A DNA stretch of 11,732 nt from Gammaproteobacteria bacterium (lineage in GTDB: Bacteria; Pseudomonadota; Gammaproteobacteria; S144-34), in NCBI GenBank assembly GCA_015494165.1, contig WGBS01000234.1, forward strand, positions 1-11,732, read 5' to 3'. The position numbers and the translations under genes are program-made. Below, piece by piece: positions 1 through 6,477 of the stretch (within the stretch, counting starts at the first letter, position 1; each line of letters begins with the position of its first letter). The notes below the pieces were generated by a model. The model searched no databases, had not been told where the DNA came from, and saw only the letters and a program-made list of their open reading frames with translations.

Positions 1-6
1 ATATAA

Positions 7-35
7 GCGGCATCCTGCCGCGCCCGCTTCGCGGG
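7..35. repeat. two small hairpins at the window edge
   Basis: Two adjacent inverted repeats. GCGGCA (7-12) and TGCCGC (16-21) pair around a 3-base loop, and CCCGC (23-27) pairs with GCGGG (31-35) around TTC. Read on the minus strand, the first hairpin is followed by TTATAT, which could act as a weak terminator for leftward transcription, but the T run is poor and the window stops there. The second hairpin merges into the heptad repeat that follows. Confidence 0.4.
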
Positions 36-176
36 AGTGTGCGGGAGACGGGTGACGGGTCACGGTGTGCAGTCCACTGTGAGCTGCAGCCCGTAACCCG
101 CAACCTCCCTCCGGTTCCTCGCCTCCCCCTTCCCGCCTTTCGCCGCTCCACCCGCCTTCTGCCTCGGGTAAACTGA
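31..176. repeat. heptanucleotide-phased degenerate repeat, copy 1
   Basis: From about position 43 the sequence reads in 7-base units: GGGAGAC (43-49), GGGTGAC (50-56), GGGTCAC (57-63), GGTGTGC (64-70) and so on to CGCAACC (99-105). It then changes to C-rich, CGCCTCC-like units up to about 165. The left half is G-rich and the right half C-rich, so the element is also a loose palindrome. A second copy lies near 5317-5525, and both share the exact 14-mer GTGCGGGAGACGGG (39-52 here). It ends just before the tRNA promoter region. Function is unknown. It may be a dispersed non-coding repeat of the short tandemly repeated type. Confidence 0.6.
169..174 (+). promoter_or_regulatory. possible -10 element of the tRNA gene
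   Basis: TAAACT lies 11 bases before the tRNA 5' end and is followed by a GC-rich discriminator (GAGCGCCC), as is common for stable RNA promoters under stringent control. I see no good -35 hexamer at the expected distance, so this is a weak call based on position and composition. Confidence 0.3.
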
Positions 177-185
177 GCGCCCGCC

Positions 186-259
186 GGGCCCGTAGCTCAG
201 CTGGTCAGAGCTGCCGACTCATAATCGGTTGGTCGCAGGTTCGAGTCCTGCCGGGCCCA
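186..259 (+). tRNA. tRNA with CAT anticodon (tRNA-Ile2 or elongator tRNA-Met)
   Basis: The cloverleaf folds completely. The acceptor stem GGGCCCG (186-192) pairs with CGGGCCC (252-258), with discriminator A259. The D stem is GCTC/GAGC, and the anticodon stem GCCGA/TCGGT encloses loop CTCATAA with anticodon CAT at 220-222. The T arm is GCAGG, TTCGAGT, CCTGC. G1-C72 pairs, so this is not an initiator tRNA. C4-G69 and C5-G68 match TilS-recognised tRNA-Ile2 (lysidine at C34, reading AUA) better than E. coli elongator tRNA-Met, and the variable loop with its flanks (TTGGTCGC) also resembles ileX. I therefore lean to Ile2 without excluding Met. CCA is not encoded (ATCA follows), so the CCA-adding enzyme would be needed. 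Confidence 0.9.
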
Positions 260-282
260 TCACATTGACGGATCTCTAAAGG

Positions 283-558
283 ATGCCCGTCCTTGACCCA
301 CGAACTCGCAAAGCGGCGGACACTGCCGCCCGAAGAGCAGCCATGGAAGAAAGCACGGAAAGGCTGCGCCGGTTGCTAGCAGCCCAAAGTAAATGGCCAA
401 GAGGGGTCGTGGCCTACAAGCTAGCTATAGACGGAGGTGCGAGTCGAGATCTGGCGTATGCATGGGCGTTCACTGGCGTTGCGTCGGCCACATGCTGGAG
501 GGCAGCTTTGCGATCAGCAAAGGCGTGGCGTGCCCGCAAGCTCCTGGGCGTGCGTTGA
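283..558 (+). CDS. small hypothetical protein downstream of the tRNA
   Basis: A 91-codon ORF starts 23 bases after the tRNA. I recognise no family. The product is basic and alanine/arginine-rich, with likely helices and four tryptophans (W38, W61, W72, W82), and no signal peptide or membrane segment. An in-frame stop sits two codons upstream of ATG 283. That ATG lacks a spaced Shine-Dalgarno sequence, whereas the in-frame ATG at 343 has a weak GAAGAG ahead of it and may be the real start. Third codon positions are much less GC-rich than in every other gene here (codons such as CTA, ATA, AGT, TTG, GAT occur), and the tail after the stop is A-rich. That fits acquired DNA next to a tRNA gene, or a non-coding stretch. 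Overlapping ORFs in other frames are no better. Confidence 0.35.
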   Translation: MPVLDPRTRKAADTAARRAAMEESTERLRRLLAAQSKWPRGVVAYKLAIDGGASRDLAYAWAFTGVASATCWRAALRSAKAWRARKLLGVR

Positions 559-887
559 GATTCCGGCAAAAAAGCGAAAAACAACACACGATGCATCTGC
601 GTTGCCACGCACAGGGTGACGGGAGACTCGGGTGCTGTCGGTCTGGGCGATGGTCACGCGGTTGCCCCCAGCGCGTCGTGCACCGCTAGTGCGACCCATC
701 GCAGCGGGCACACGCTGCCGCGCGTGATGCTGCCTGCGAGGCGCTGACCGGGCAAGGACAGCGCAGGCGCAGCTTGGTCCACCGTCGCTTCGGGCGTGCG
801 GGGGGCTGCGCCAAGCACGGATGCCGCCCGCGGGAGGCCCCGGCCCGCTGCGGGTGGGAAGCGGTTACGCCCTTGGGGCCGCGAGCG
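559..887. other. 329-base stretch without a convincing gene
   Basis: This lies between the small ORF and the convergent end of the PhnD-like gene. It begins A-rich (to about 590) and becomes GC-rich to the right. Two adjoining units, GGGTGAC (614-620) and GGGAGAC (621-627), match units of the heptad repeats in reversed order and may be a relic or chance. A short GC-rich inverted repeat sits around 827-855, but neither strand shows a hairpin followed by a T run, so no intrinsic terminator can be called for either flanking gene. ORFs here are short and lack ribosome sites. Confidence 0.5.
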
Positions 888-1739
888 TCAGTCCTTGTGG
901 AAGCCCCAGACGGGGCGCAGGAGGCGCTCGAGGCCGCGGTACTCGGCGTCCGTGGCGGGCACGAAGCCCTTCTTGGCGCCGCCGATGGAGGCGAGCACCT
1001 TGGCGGCGATCTCGGTGTCGCTGGTGGCGATGAGGGCCTCGCGCAGCTTGCGGCGCGTCTCGGCGTCCACCTCCTTGGTGATGGAGAAGCCGCGGTCGGG
1101 AATGTTCTTGTCGATGACCGTGAGGACGCGCAGGCCCTTCTTGGCGTCGTCCGGGACCTTCTTGTCCCAGAACTTGTCGCGGAAGACGCTCGCCACCGAC
1201 TTGCCCTTCTTCAGGCACATGAGGGCGTGGCGGAAGCTCTTGACCGGTATGACGATGGGCTGGCGCGCGGGGTTGGGGAACTCGTCGATGAAGGAGAGTG
1301 TCGCGAGATTGGGCGAGGCGGGCCCGCACACGCGCTTGCCGACGAGGTCGGACACCTTGCCGATGCCCGCGTCCTCGCGCACCACGACGTAGAAGCGCAG
1401 CTTGCCCGGGAGCTTGGCGAGCACCGTGTGGTCGAGGTGCTTGAGCCGCCAGGCGATGAAGTGCGGGCCGTCGAAGAGCATGTCGTACTCGCCGGCGCGC
1501 ATCTTGTTGGCGTACTCGAGGAAGCTGCGCGCGGGCACGAGCCGGATCGTGCGGCCGGACTTCTGCGACAGGTAGTCGACGAGGGGCTGGAAGTTGCGGC
1601 GCGTGACGTCGGGCGGCTGCGTGGGCGGCGTGGAGAAGACGATGGCGTCCTTTCCTTCCGCGCCCTGCGCGGCCGCCGGCAGCAGGGCGGCGAGCAGGGC
1701 GAAGGCCGCGAGCAGCCGTGCACCGTTCCCGCGCGACAT
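888..1739 (-). CDS. PhnD-like periplasmic substrate-binding protein (orphan)
   Basis: A 283-residue secreted binding protein of the phosphate/phosphite/phosphonate class (PhnD-like, periplasmic type II fold). Met1 at 1739 is chosen over an upstream ORF extension because it follows an excellent ribosome site (AAAGGAGGAGGAG) and opens a classical signal peptide: basic n-region, Leu/Ala core at residues 9-20, likely cleavage after A22-A23-A24. The mature part has family features: an early FSTPPTQ strand, the helix FQPLVDYLSQKSGRTI, MLFDGPHFIAW at the hinge side, then DLVGKRVCG opening lobe 2. The usual DP-STSG-type ligand loop after this strand is absent; GPASPNLATLSF stands there, so phosphonate specificity should not be assumed. 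It lies 75 bases after gpmI with no terminator between, so it is probably co-transcribed. No ABC permease or ATPase gene is adjacent. It could serve a distant transporter, or sensing. Confidence 0.85.
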   Translation of the reverse strand: MSRGNGARLLAAFALLAALLPAAAQGAEGKDAIVFSTPPTQPPDVTRRNFQPLVDYLSQKSGRTIRLVPARSFLEYANKMRAGEYDMLFDGPHFIAWRLKHLDHTVLAKLPGKLRFYVVVREDAGIGKVSDLVGKRVCGPASPNLATLSFIDEFPNPARQPIVIPVKSFRHALMCLKKGKSVASVFRDKFWDKKVPDDAKKGLRVLTVIDKNIPDRGFSITKEVDAETRRKLREALIATSDTEIAAKVLASIGGAKKGFVPATDAEYRGLERLLRPVWGFHKD

Positions 1740-1752
1740 CTCCTCCTCCTTT
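1740..1752 (-). promoter_or_regulatory. strong Shine-Dalgarno that fixes the start of the PhnD-like gene
   Basis: On the minus strand AAAGGAGGAGGAG runs directly up to ATG 1739. It is the best ribosome site in the window and places the start 23 codons inside the longest ORF, exactly where the signal peptide begins. Confidence 0.75.
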
Positions 1753-1814
1753 CCGGTCCTAGCCGTCTTTCGTCGTTGTTGGAGCCGAGACCGGCCCGAG
1801 CCTACCACATCCGC

Positions 1815-3413
1815 TCAGGCGCTTCCGCCGCCCGCCGCACGGGCTCCGCCGGCCTCCTCGCGCGCCGGCACGGGCGCGGGCCCGAGCAGCAGCGAGCGCC
1901 CGCTCATCGCCTTCGGCTGCGGCAGGCCCATGAGCTGCAGCACGGTGGGCGCGACGCTGGAGAGCCCCGCGCCCGTGGTCAGGCGCCACGGCACCTCGTC
2001 GACGATCAGGCAGGGGACGGGATAGGTGGTGTGCTGGGTGTGCGGCTCGCCGGTGACGGGATCGACCATCTCGTCGCAGTTGCCGTGATCGGCGGTGAGC
2101 ACCACCGAGTAGCCGGCGGCGACGGCGGCGTCGAGCACGCGCCCCACCTCGCGGTCGAGCGTCTCGACGGCGCGGATGACGGCCTCGCGCACCGCCGTGT
2201 GCCCGACCATGTCGCCGTTGGCGAAGTTGACCACGACGAGGCTGTAGCGGCGTGTGCGCAGGGCCTCGATGACGGCGTCGGCGATCTGCGGCGCGCTCAT
2301 CTCGGGCGCCTGGTCGTAGGTGGCCACGCGCGGCGAGGGGATCATGACCCGGTCCTCGCCCGGGAAGGGCTGCTCGCGGCCGCCGTTGATGAAGAAGGTC
2401 ACATGGGCGTACTTCTCGGTCTCGGCGCAGTGGAACTGGCGCAGCCCCGCCTCGCTCACCACGGCGCCGAGGGTGGTGCGCGGGCGCTCGGGCGCGAAGG
2501 CCACCGGCAGCCCGAAGCGCGGGTCGTACTCGGTCAGGCAGGTGACGCGCACAGGCTCGAAGCCCGGGCGCTCGAAGTGCTCGAAGTCGCGCTGCGAGAG
2601 CGCGGCGGTGAGCTGGCGCGGGCGGTCGTTGCGGAAGTTGAAGAACACGACCTCGTCGCCGGCGGCGATGCGCGGCGTGCCTTCGACGACGGTGGGCTGG
2701 ATGAACTCGTCGCCCTCGCCGGCGGCGTAGGCGGCCTCGATGGCGGCGCGCGCGTCGGGCGCGCGCCGGCCCTCGCCGAGCACGAGCGCCGCCCAGGCGG
2801 CGCGCGTGCGCTCCCAGCGCCGGTCGCGGTCCATCGCGTAGTAGCGGCCGACGACGGTGGCGATGGTGCCGCCCGTGCCCTCGAGCGCGCCCTCGACGAG
2901 CGGCAGGTAGCCGAGCGCCGAGCGCGGGGGCGTGTCGCGCCCGTCGGTGATCATGTGCACCACGGGCATGACGCCGGCGCGGCGCGCGAGCTCGATGAGC
3001 GCCAGCAGGTGGCGGACGTGGCTGTGCACGCCGCCGTCGGAGACCAGCCCCAGCAGGTGCAGGGGGCGGCCTGCGGCGCGCGCGCGCCCGGCCGCCTCCA
3101 GCAGCACCCGGTTGCTGTAGAAGCTGCCGTCGGCGATGGCGTCGTCGATGCGGACGAGGTCCTGGCGGATGACCGAGCCGCAGCCGATGGTGAGGTGCCC
3201 CACCTCGGAGTTGCCCATCTGCCCTTCGGGCAGGCCGACGGCGCGCCCCGAGGCCTCGAGCACGGTGTGCGGGTGGCGCGCGAAGTACTCGTCGAAGCGC
3301 GGCGTGCGCGCCTCGCACACCGCGTTGTTGCGCCGGCTCGGGTTGACGCCGAAGCCGTCGAGCACGATGAGCACCACCGGCCGGCGGGGCGGGCGGTCGG
3401 CGAAGGATCCCAT
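1815..3413 (-). CDS. gpmI: 2,3-bisphosphoglycerate-independent phosphoglycerate mutase
   Basis: Interconverts 3-phosphoglycerate and 2-phosphoglycerate in glycolysis and gluconeogenesis, in the cytoplasm, using two Mn ions and a phosphoserine intermediate. The predicted 532-residue protein carries the full active site: D19 in VLDGFG, nucleophile S69 in GQMGNSEVGH, H130 in GGVHSH, the DGRD motif (157-160), K334 in ETEKYAH, and metal ligands D401 and H405 (NGDMVGHT), D442-H443 (TADHGN) and H461. Numbering almost coincides with the Bacillus enzyme (D403, H407, D444, H445, H462). It is about 20 residues longer than usual because of a Pro/Ala/Gly-rich C-terminal tail after residue 510. ATG 3413 is chosen because homology starts soon after it; its ribosome site is weak, and the longer ORF to 3542 would run through the probable promoter. 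It is divergent from the PilZ-like gene and followed by the PhnD-like gene. Confidence 0.96.
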   Translation of the reverse strand: MGSFADRPPRRPVVLIVLDGFGVNPSRRNNAVCEARTPRFDEYFARHPHTVLEASGRAVGLPEGQMGNSEVGHLTIGCGSVIRQDLVRIDDAIADGSFYSNRVLLEAAGRARAAGRPLHLLGLVSDGGVHSHVRHLLALIELARRAGVMPVVHMITDGRDTPPRSALGYLPLVEGALEGTGGTIATVVGRYYAMDRDRRWERTRAAWAALVLGEGRRAPDARAAIEAAYAAGEGDEFIQPTVVEGTPRIAAGDEVVFFNFRNDRPRQLTAALSQRDFEHFERPGFEPVRVTCLTEYDPRFGLPVAFAPERPRTTLGAVVSEAGLRQFHCAETEKYAHVTFFINGGREQPFPGEDRVMIPSPRVATYDQAPEMSAPQIADAVIEALRTRRYSLVVVNFANGDMVGHTAVREAVIRAVETLDREVGRVLDAAVAAGYSVVLTADHGNCDEMVDPVTGEPHTQHTTYPVPCLIVDEVPWRLTTGAGLSSVAPTVLQLMGLPQPKAMSGRSLLLGPAPVPAREEAGGARAAGGGSA

Positions 3414-3469
3414 GGGCTGGCTGCTCGTTCCCGGTCGGTCGGACGGCCGCGGGACGCGGCCCCTTGTCC

Positions 3470-3485
3470 TACAATCTGCATCATA
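3470..3485. promoter_or_regulatory. possible divergent promoter patch between gpmI and the PilZ-like gene
   Basis: This is an AT-rich island in otherwise GC-rich DNA. TACAAT (3470-3475) reads on the plus strand towards the PilZ-like gene, and TATGAT (complement of 3480-3485) reads on the minus strand towards gpmI. Each is one base from the TATAAT consensus. No good -35 hexamer is visible for either, so promoter strength or activator dependence is unknown. If used, rightward transcription would start around 3482, excluding ATG 3464 as a start, and gpmI would have a leader of about 60 bases. Confidence 0.4.
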
Positions 3486-3529
3486 GCATGGCGCGCCGCG
3501 CGCCCGGGGGAAGGAACGCGCAGGACGGG

Positions 3530-5314
3530 ATGGCGCCCGCACGCTTCAGCGCACCGTTCGAGTTCGCGCTGCCGGAGCGGCAGCCGCCGGCCCGGCGCCC
3601 GCCGGAGCCGGAGGCGCTGGCGCGCTGGCTCGCGGAGCTGCCGCTGGCGAACGTCTCGGCGACCGGGCGCCAGATCCACGAGGCCCTCTACCGCCTCAAC
3701 CGCCTCGCGCTGGAGCCACGCCGGCGGCTCGCGCTGGCGCGCGCCTTCGCCGCCGCCGTGGAGTCGGTGGTCGAGCAGCTCAGGCGCCGCTACGTCGGCC
3801 AGGCGCTGCCGCTGCGCGGGCGCGCGGCCAAGGCGGCGAAGGCCGCCCGCCTGCTGACGGGCGAGCTCGCCACCGCCTTCCGCGTGACGGTGACGGAGGC
3901 GACCGAGGACGGCGCCCTGGGGCCCGCGCAGGCCGACCCGGCGGCGCTGCCGGCGCTGACCGAGGCCCTCGCCTGGACCGCGCGCGAGCTGCTCGAGCGC
4001 TACCTCGTCTACGCGCCGGAGCCGGGCGAGGTCTGGCGCGCCCTGCACCGGCTCTACGCCTACGCCGAGCACGCGGGGCGGCTCGGGCGCGACACCCTCG
4101 CCGCGCAGGCCGCCTACCGGCGCGCCGTGGCGCTGTCGCTCGCGCAGCCGCACCAGCTCCTGCCGGGCGAGGCGCTGGAGGTGGACGCGCTGCTGCTCGC
4201 CTGGGCCGAGCGCGTCGAGATCCTCGACCGCACGCCGGAGGCGGGCGACTTCTGCCTCGACCTCGCCACCGCCAACCCGCCCTACCGCGCCGCCTCGCGC
4301 GGCGAGACGCGCGGGGCCGACACGCGCACCGTCGCGCTGCGCGGGCTGCTCGATGCGGTGCACGGGCGCCTGAAGGACATCCGCGCCGAGGCCGCGCGCC
4401 ACGGCGGCAGGCTGCGCCTCGCGCGCCGCCAGGAGCGCGACCGCCTGCAGCGGCTCGCGCGCGCCTGGGGCGCGCCGCCGAAGCGGCAGGCCGAGCGCCA
4501 CATCCGCCTCGGGCGCATCGAGATGGCGGGCGGCCTGAGCGCCGTGCACCACCACGTCACGGGCGGACGGCCCTTCACGCCCGAGCTCGACGAGATCCGC
4601 ATCCACCGCGCCGACCTCGAGTCGCTCTCGGGCCGCCTGAGCTTGGTGCCCAAGGACTTCGAGCCCTGGCGGCTCGAGGAGGAGGAGACGCGCCTCGCCA
4701 CGGGCATCGTGCGCCCGCGCACCTCCGACTTCGACCCGGACCGCAACGTGCTCGACATGTGGGCCAAGATCTACGCCACGCGCGTGCAGCAGGGGCCGGG
4801 CGAGACGCACTATCCGCTGCAGCCCTGGCAGCAGCGCAACGCCGGCCCCGGCGGCGTCGGCGTCTTCTGCCTCGACGAGTGCGCGGTCGGGGTGCGCACG
4901 GGCGAGCTCGTCGCCTTCCGCTCGCAGGAGGGCGAGCCGTGGGCGGTGGGCGCGGTGCGCTGGCTGCGCGCGCCGCGCGAGGCCGCGGTCGAGCTCGGCG
5001 TGCAGCGTCTCGCCGGCGAGGCGCGCGGCATCGCCGTGCGCGCGGTCGCCGGGGCCGGGGAGGGGAGCGAGTACTTCCGTGCGCTGCTGGTGCCGGCGGG
5101 CGAGCCCGAGGAGCCTGGGCGTCTGCTGGTGACGCCGCCGGCGGTCTACGACGTGGGCACGCGCGTGGTGCTCAACCTGGGCGAGCGGCTGTGCTATGCG
5201 CGCCTGACCGAGGTCGCCGACGCGAGCTCGGGCTACGCCTGCTTCGCCTACGAGGTGATCGAGGCACCGAAGGGCGAGCAGGAGCGCATCGAGGCGTTGC
5301 GCCAAGTGTTGTGA
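3530..5314 (+). CDS. large hypothetical protein with a C-terminal PilZ-like domain
   Basis: About 594 residues, no signal peptide and no membrane segment, so cytoplasmic. The first ~420 residues look mainly helical and rich in Ala, Arg, Leu and Glu, with a conserved-looking GLSAVHHHVTGG segment about two thirds along. Residues ~428-500 resemble a PilZ barrel: an Arg-Asn-Ala-Gly-Pro-Gly-Gly-Val-Gly stretch where PilZ has (D/N)xSxxG, then VRTGELVAF, WAVGAVRWLR and ELGVQRL. The motif is degenerate and the upstream RxxxR is not evident, so c-di-GMP binding is not shown. About 90 further residues form another probable beta region. ATG 3530 follows AGGA (3522-3525) and a GGAAGGA run. ATG 3488 is an alternative. 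ATG 3464 probably lies upstream of the transcript. I think this belongs to a conserved gammaproteobacterial family sometimes described as PilZ-containing, but I cannot name it. It is divergent from gpmI and convergent with hemF. Confidence 0.8.
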   Translation: MAPARFSAPFEFALPERQPPARRPPEPEALARWLAELPLANVSATGRQIHEALYRLNRLALEPRRRLALARAFAAAVESVVEQLRRRYVGQALPLRGRAAKAAKAARLLTGELATAFRVTVTEATEDGALGPAQADPAALPALTEALAWTARELLERYLVYAPEPGEVWRALHRLYAYAEHAGRLGRDTLAAQAAYRRAVALSLAQPHQLLPGEALEVDALLLAWAERVEILDRTPEAGDFCLDLATANPPYRAASRGETRGADTRTVALRGLLDAVHGRLKDIRAEAARHGGRLRLARRQERDRLQRLARAWGAPPKRQAERHIRLGRIEMAGGLSAVHHHVTGGRPFTPELDEIRIHRADLESLSGRLSLVPKDFEPWRLEEEETRLATGIVRPRTSDFDPDRNVLDMWAKIYATRVQQGPGETHYPLQPWQQRNAGPGGVGVFCLDECAVGVRTGELVAFRSQEGEPWAVGAVRWLRAPREAAVELGVQRLAGEARGIAVRAVAGAGEGSEYFRALLVPAGEPEEPGRLLVTPPAVYDVGTRVVLNLGERLCYARLTEVADASSGYACFAYEVIEAPKGEQERIEALRQVL

Positions 5315-5316
5315 GT

Positions 5317-5525
5317 TCGCGGGAGACGGGTTGCGGGAGACGGGTTACGGTGTACAGGCCGCTGTAAACCGCAGCCTGCAAACTGCAACCCGCATGTGGG
5401 AGCGTGCGGGAGACGGGAAATTCAGAAGGCCGCGCGCGGAGCGCGCACCGACCCTCGCCTCCCGCCTCCCGCCTCTTTCCTCTCGCCTCCTGCCGACGCC
5501 TGTCGCCTGAAGACTGAAGGCTGCC
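5317..5525. repeat. heptanucleotide-phased degenerate repeat, copy 2
   Basis: Fills the gap between the convergent ends of the PilZ-like gene and hemF. It starts with alternating units GGGAGAC (5321-5327, 5335-5341), GGGTTGC (5328-5334) and GGGTTAC (5342-5348), then GGTGTAC, AGGCCGC, TGTAAAC and so on to CGCATGT (5391-5397). GTGCGGGAGACGGG (5404-5417) is identical to copy 1. After a GC hairpin it resumes as C-rich units: CCTCGCC (5453-5459), TCCCGCC twice (5460-5473), TCTCGCC, TCCTGCC, ending in GAAGACT and GAAGGCT units at 5509-5522. Aligned to copy 1 from GGTGTGC/GGTGTAC onwards the units match at mostly 5-6 of 7 bases, with one extra whole unit here. No ORF of note lies in it. Confidence 0.65.
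5432..5446. repeat. GC hairpin between convergent genes
   Basis: GCGCGC (5432-5437) and GCGCGC (5441-5446) pair around GGA. It lies between the 3' ends of the PilZ-like gene and hemF, inside repeat copy 2. It could help stop transcription from both sides, but no T run follows on either strand, so I do not call it a terminator. Confidence 0.35.
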
Positions 5526-5529
5526 TGGG

Positions 5530-6477
5530 CTACACCCAGTCGCGGGGCTTCAGGAAGACCTCGTAGAGCCGCGCCTCGGGCGAGCCGGGCTCCGGGTGCC
5601 AGTCGTAGCGCCACGCCACGCGTGGCGGGAGGGACATGAGGATGGACTCGGCGCGCCCCCCGCTCTGCAGCCCGAAGAGCGTGCCGCGGTCGTAGACGAG
5701 GTTGAACTCGACGTAGCGGCCGCGCCGGTAGAGCTGGAACTCGCGCTCGCGCTCGCCGTAGCTCAGGCGCCGGCGGCGCTCGACGATGGGCAGGTAGGCG
5801 CGCAGGTAGTGGTCGCCCACGCTGCGCAGGAAGGCGAAGCAGCGCTCGAAGCCCCACGCGTCGAGGTCGTCGAAGAACAGCCCGCCGACGCCGCGCGGCT
5901 CGCCGCGGTGACGCAGGAAGAAGTACTCGTCGCACCAGCGCTTGAAGCGCGGGTAGACGTCCTCGCCGAAGGGCGCGCACGCCTCGCGCGCGACCGTGTG
6001 CCAGTGGACGCAGTCCTCCTCGAAGCCGTAGCAGGGCGTCAGGTCGAAGCCGCCACCGAACCACCACACGGGCGCCTCGCCCTCGGCCTCGGCGAGGAAG
6101 AAGCGCACGTTGGCGTGCGAGGTGGGGACGTAGGGGTTGCGCGGGTGCACGACCACCGACACGCCCATGGCGCGGAAGGCGCGCCCGGCGAGCCCCGGCC
6201 GGCGCGCGCTCGCGGCCGGCGGAAGCGCGGCGCCGCGCACGTCCGAGAAGTTGACGCCGGCGCGCTCGAAGACGCCGCCCTCCTCGAGCACGCGCGTGCG
6301 GCCGCCGCCGCCCTCCGGCCGCTCCCAGCGGTCCTCGCGGAAGCGGGCCACGCCATCGGCCTCCTCGAAGGCGGCGCAGATGCGGTCCTGGAGCCCCGTG
6401 AGGTACTCGCGCACGGCCTCGGGGTCGGGCGGCCCGCCCTCGAGGCGGAGCAGCTCGGGCTCGCCGCGCCCACTCAC
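5530..6477 (-). CDS. hemF: oxygen-dependent coproporphyrinogen III oxidase
   Basis: Converts coproporphyrinogen III to protoporphyrinogen IX with molecular oxygen, a late step of haem synthesis, in the cytoplasm as a homodimer. The 315-residue protein is near the usual ~300. Signature blocks are in order: GVNFSDVRG (75-82), VHPRNPYVPTSHANVRFF (110-127), WWFGGGFDLTPCY (138-150), CVHWH, YFFLRHRGEPRGVGGLFFDD and the C-terminal FNLVYDRGTLFGLQSGGRAES. H111, H121, H160 and H190 sit at a constant +15 from E. coli H96, H106, H145 and H175. GTG 6477 is chosen because it overlaps the tsaC stop by four bases (GTGA), follows GGAG at 8 bases, and homology begins there. The open frame running to 6684 overlaps tsaC and is not expected to be translated. 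It is the last gene of the operon and implies growth with oxygen. Confidence 0.96.
   Translation of the reverse strand: MSGRGEPELLRLEGGPPDPEAVREYLTGLQDRICAAFEEADGVARFREDRWERPEGGGGRTRVLEEGGVFERAGVNFSDVRGAALPPAASARRPGLAGRAFRAMGVSVVVHPRNPYVPTSHANVRFFLAEAEGEAPVWWFGGGFDLTPCYGFEEDCVHWHTVAREACAPFGEDVYPRFKRWCDEYFFLRHRGEPRGVGGLFFDDLDAWGFERCFAFLRSVGDHYLRAYLPIVERRRRLSYGEREREFQLYRRGRYVEFNLVYDRGTLFGLQSGGRAESILMSLPPRVAWRYDWHPEPGSPEARLYEVFLKPRDWV

Noticed and set aside
31..176. CRISPR array or simple microsatellite
   Set aside because: Units are only 7 bases, degenerate and contiguous, with no spacers of constant length and no cas genes in the window.
240..259. attL/attR pair from integration into the tRNA
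   Set aside because: I found no second copy of the tRNA 3' end within the window and no integrase gene, so an attachment site cannot be supported.
393..711. Alternative small ORFs on both strands overlapping 283-558
   Set aside because: They lack ribosome sites and recognisable sequence, and all overlap the one ORF that begins just after the tRNA.
774..3857. 1027-codon open frame on the plus strand
   Set aside because: It lies antisense to the PhnD-like gene and gpmI, both with full family motifs. The translation is low-complexity Ala/Arg/Gly/Val/His sequence, as expected from the opposite strand of GC-rich codons.
2951..5305. 784-codon minus-strand frame opposite the PilZ-like gene and overlapping gpmI
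   Set aside because: It has biased composition without recognisable motifs, and it overlaps the true gpmI frame in another register.
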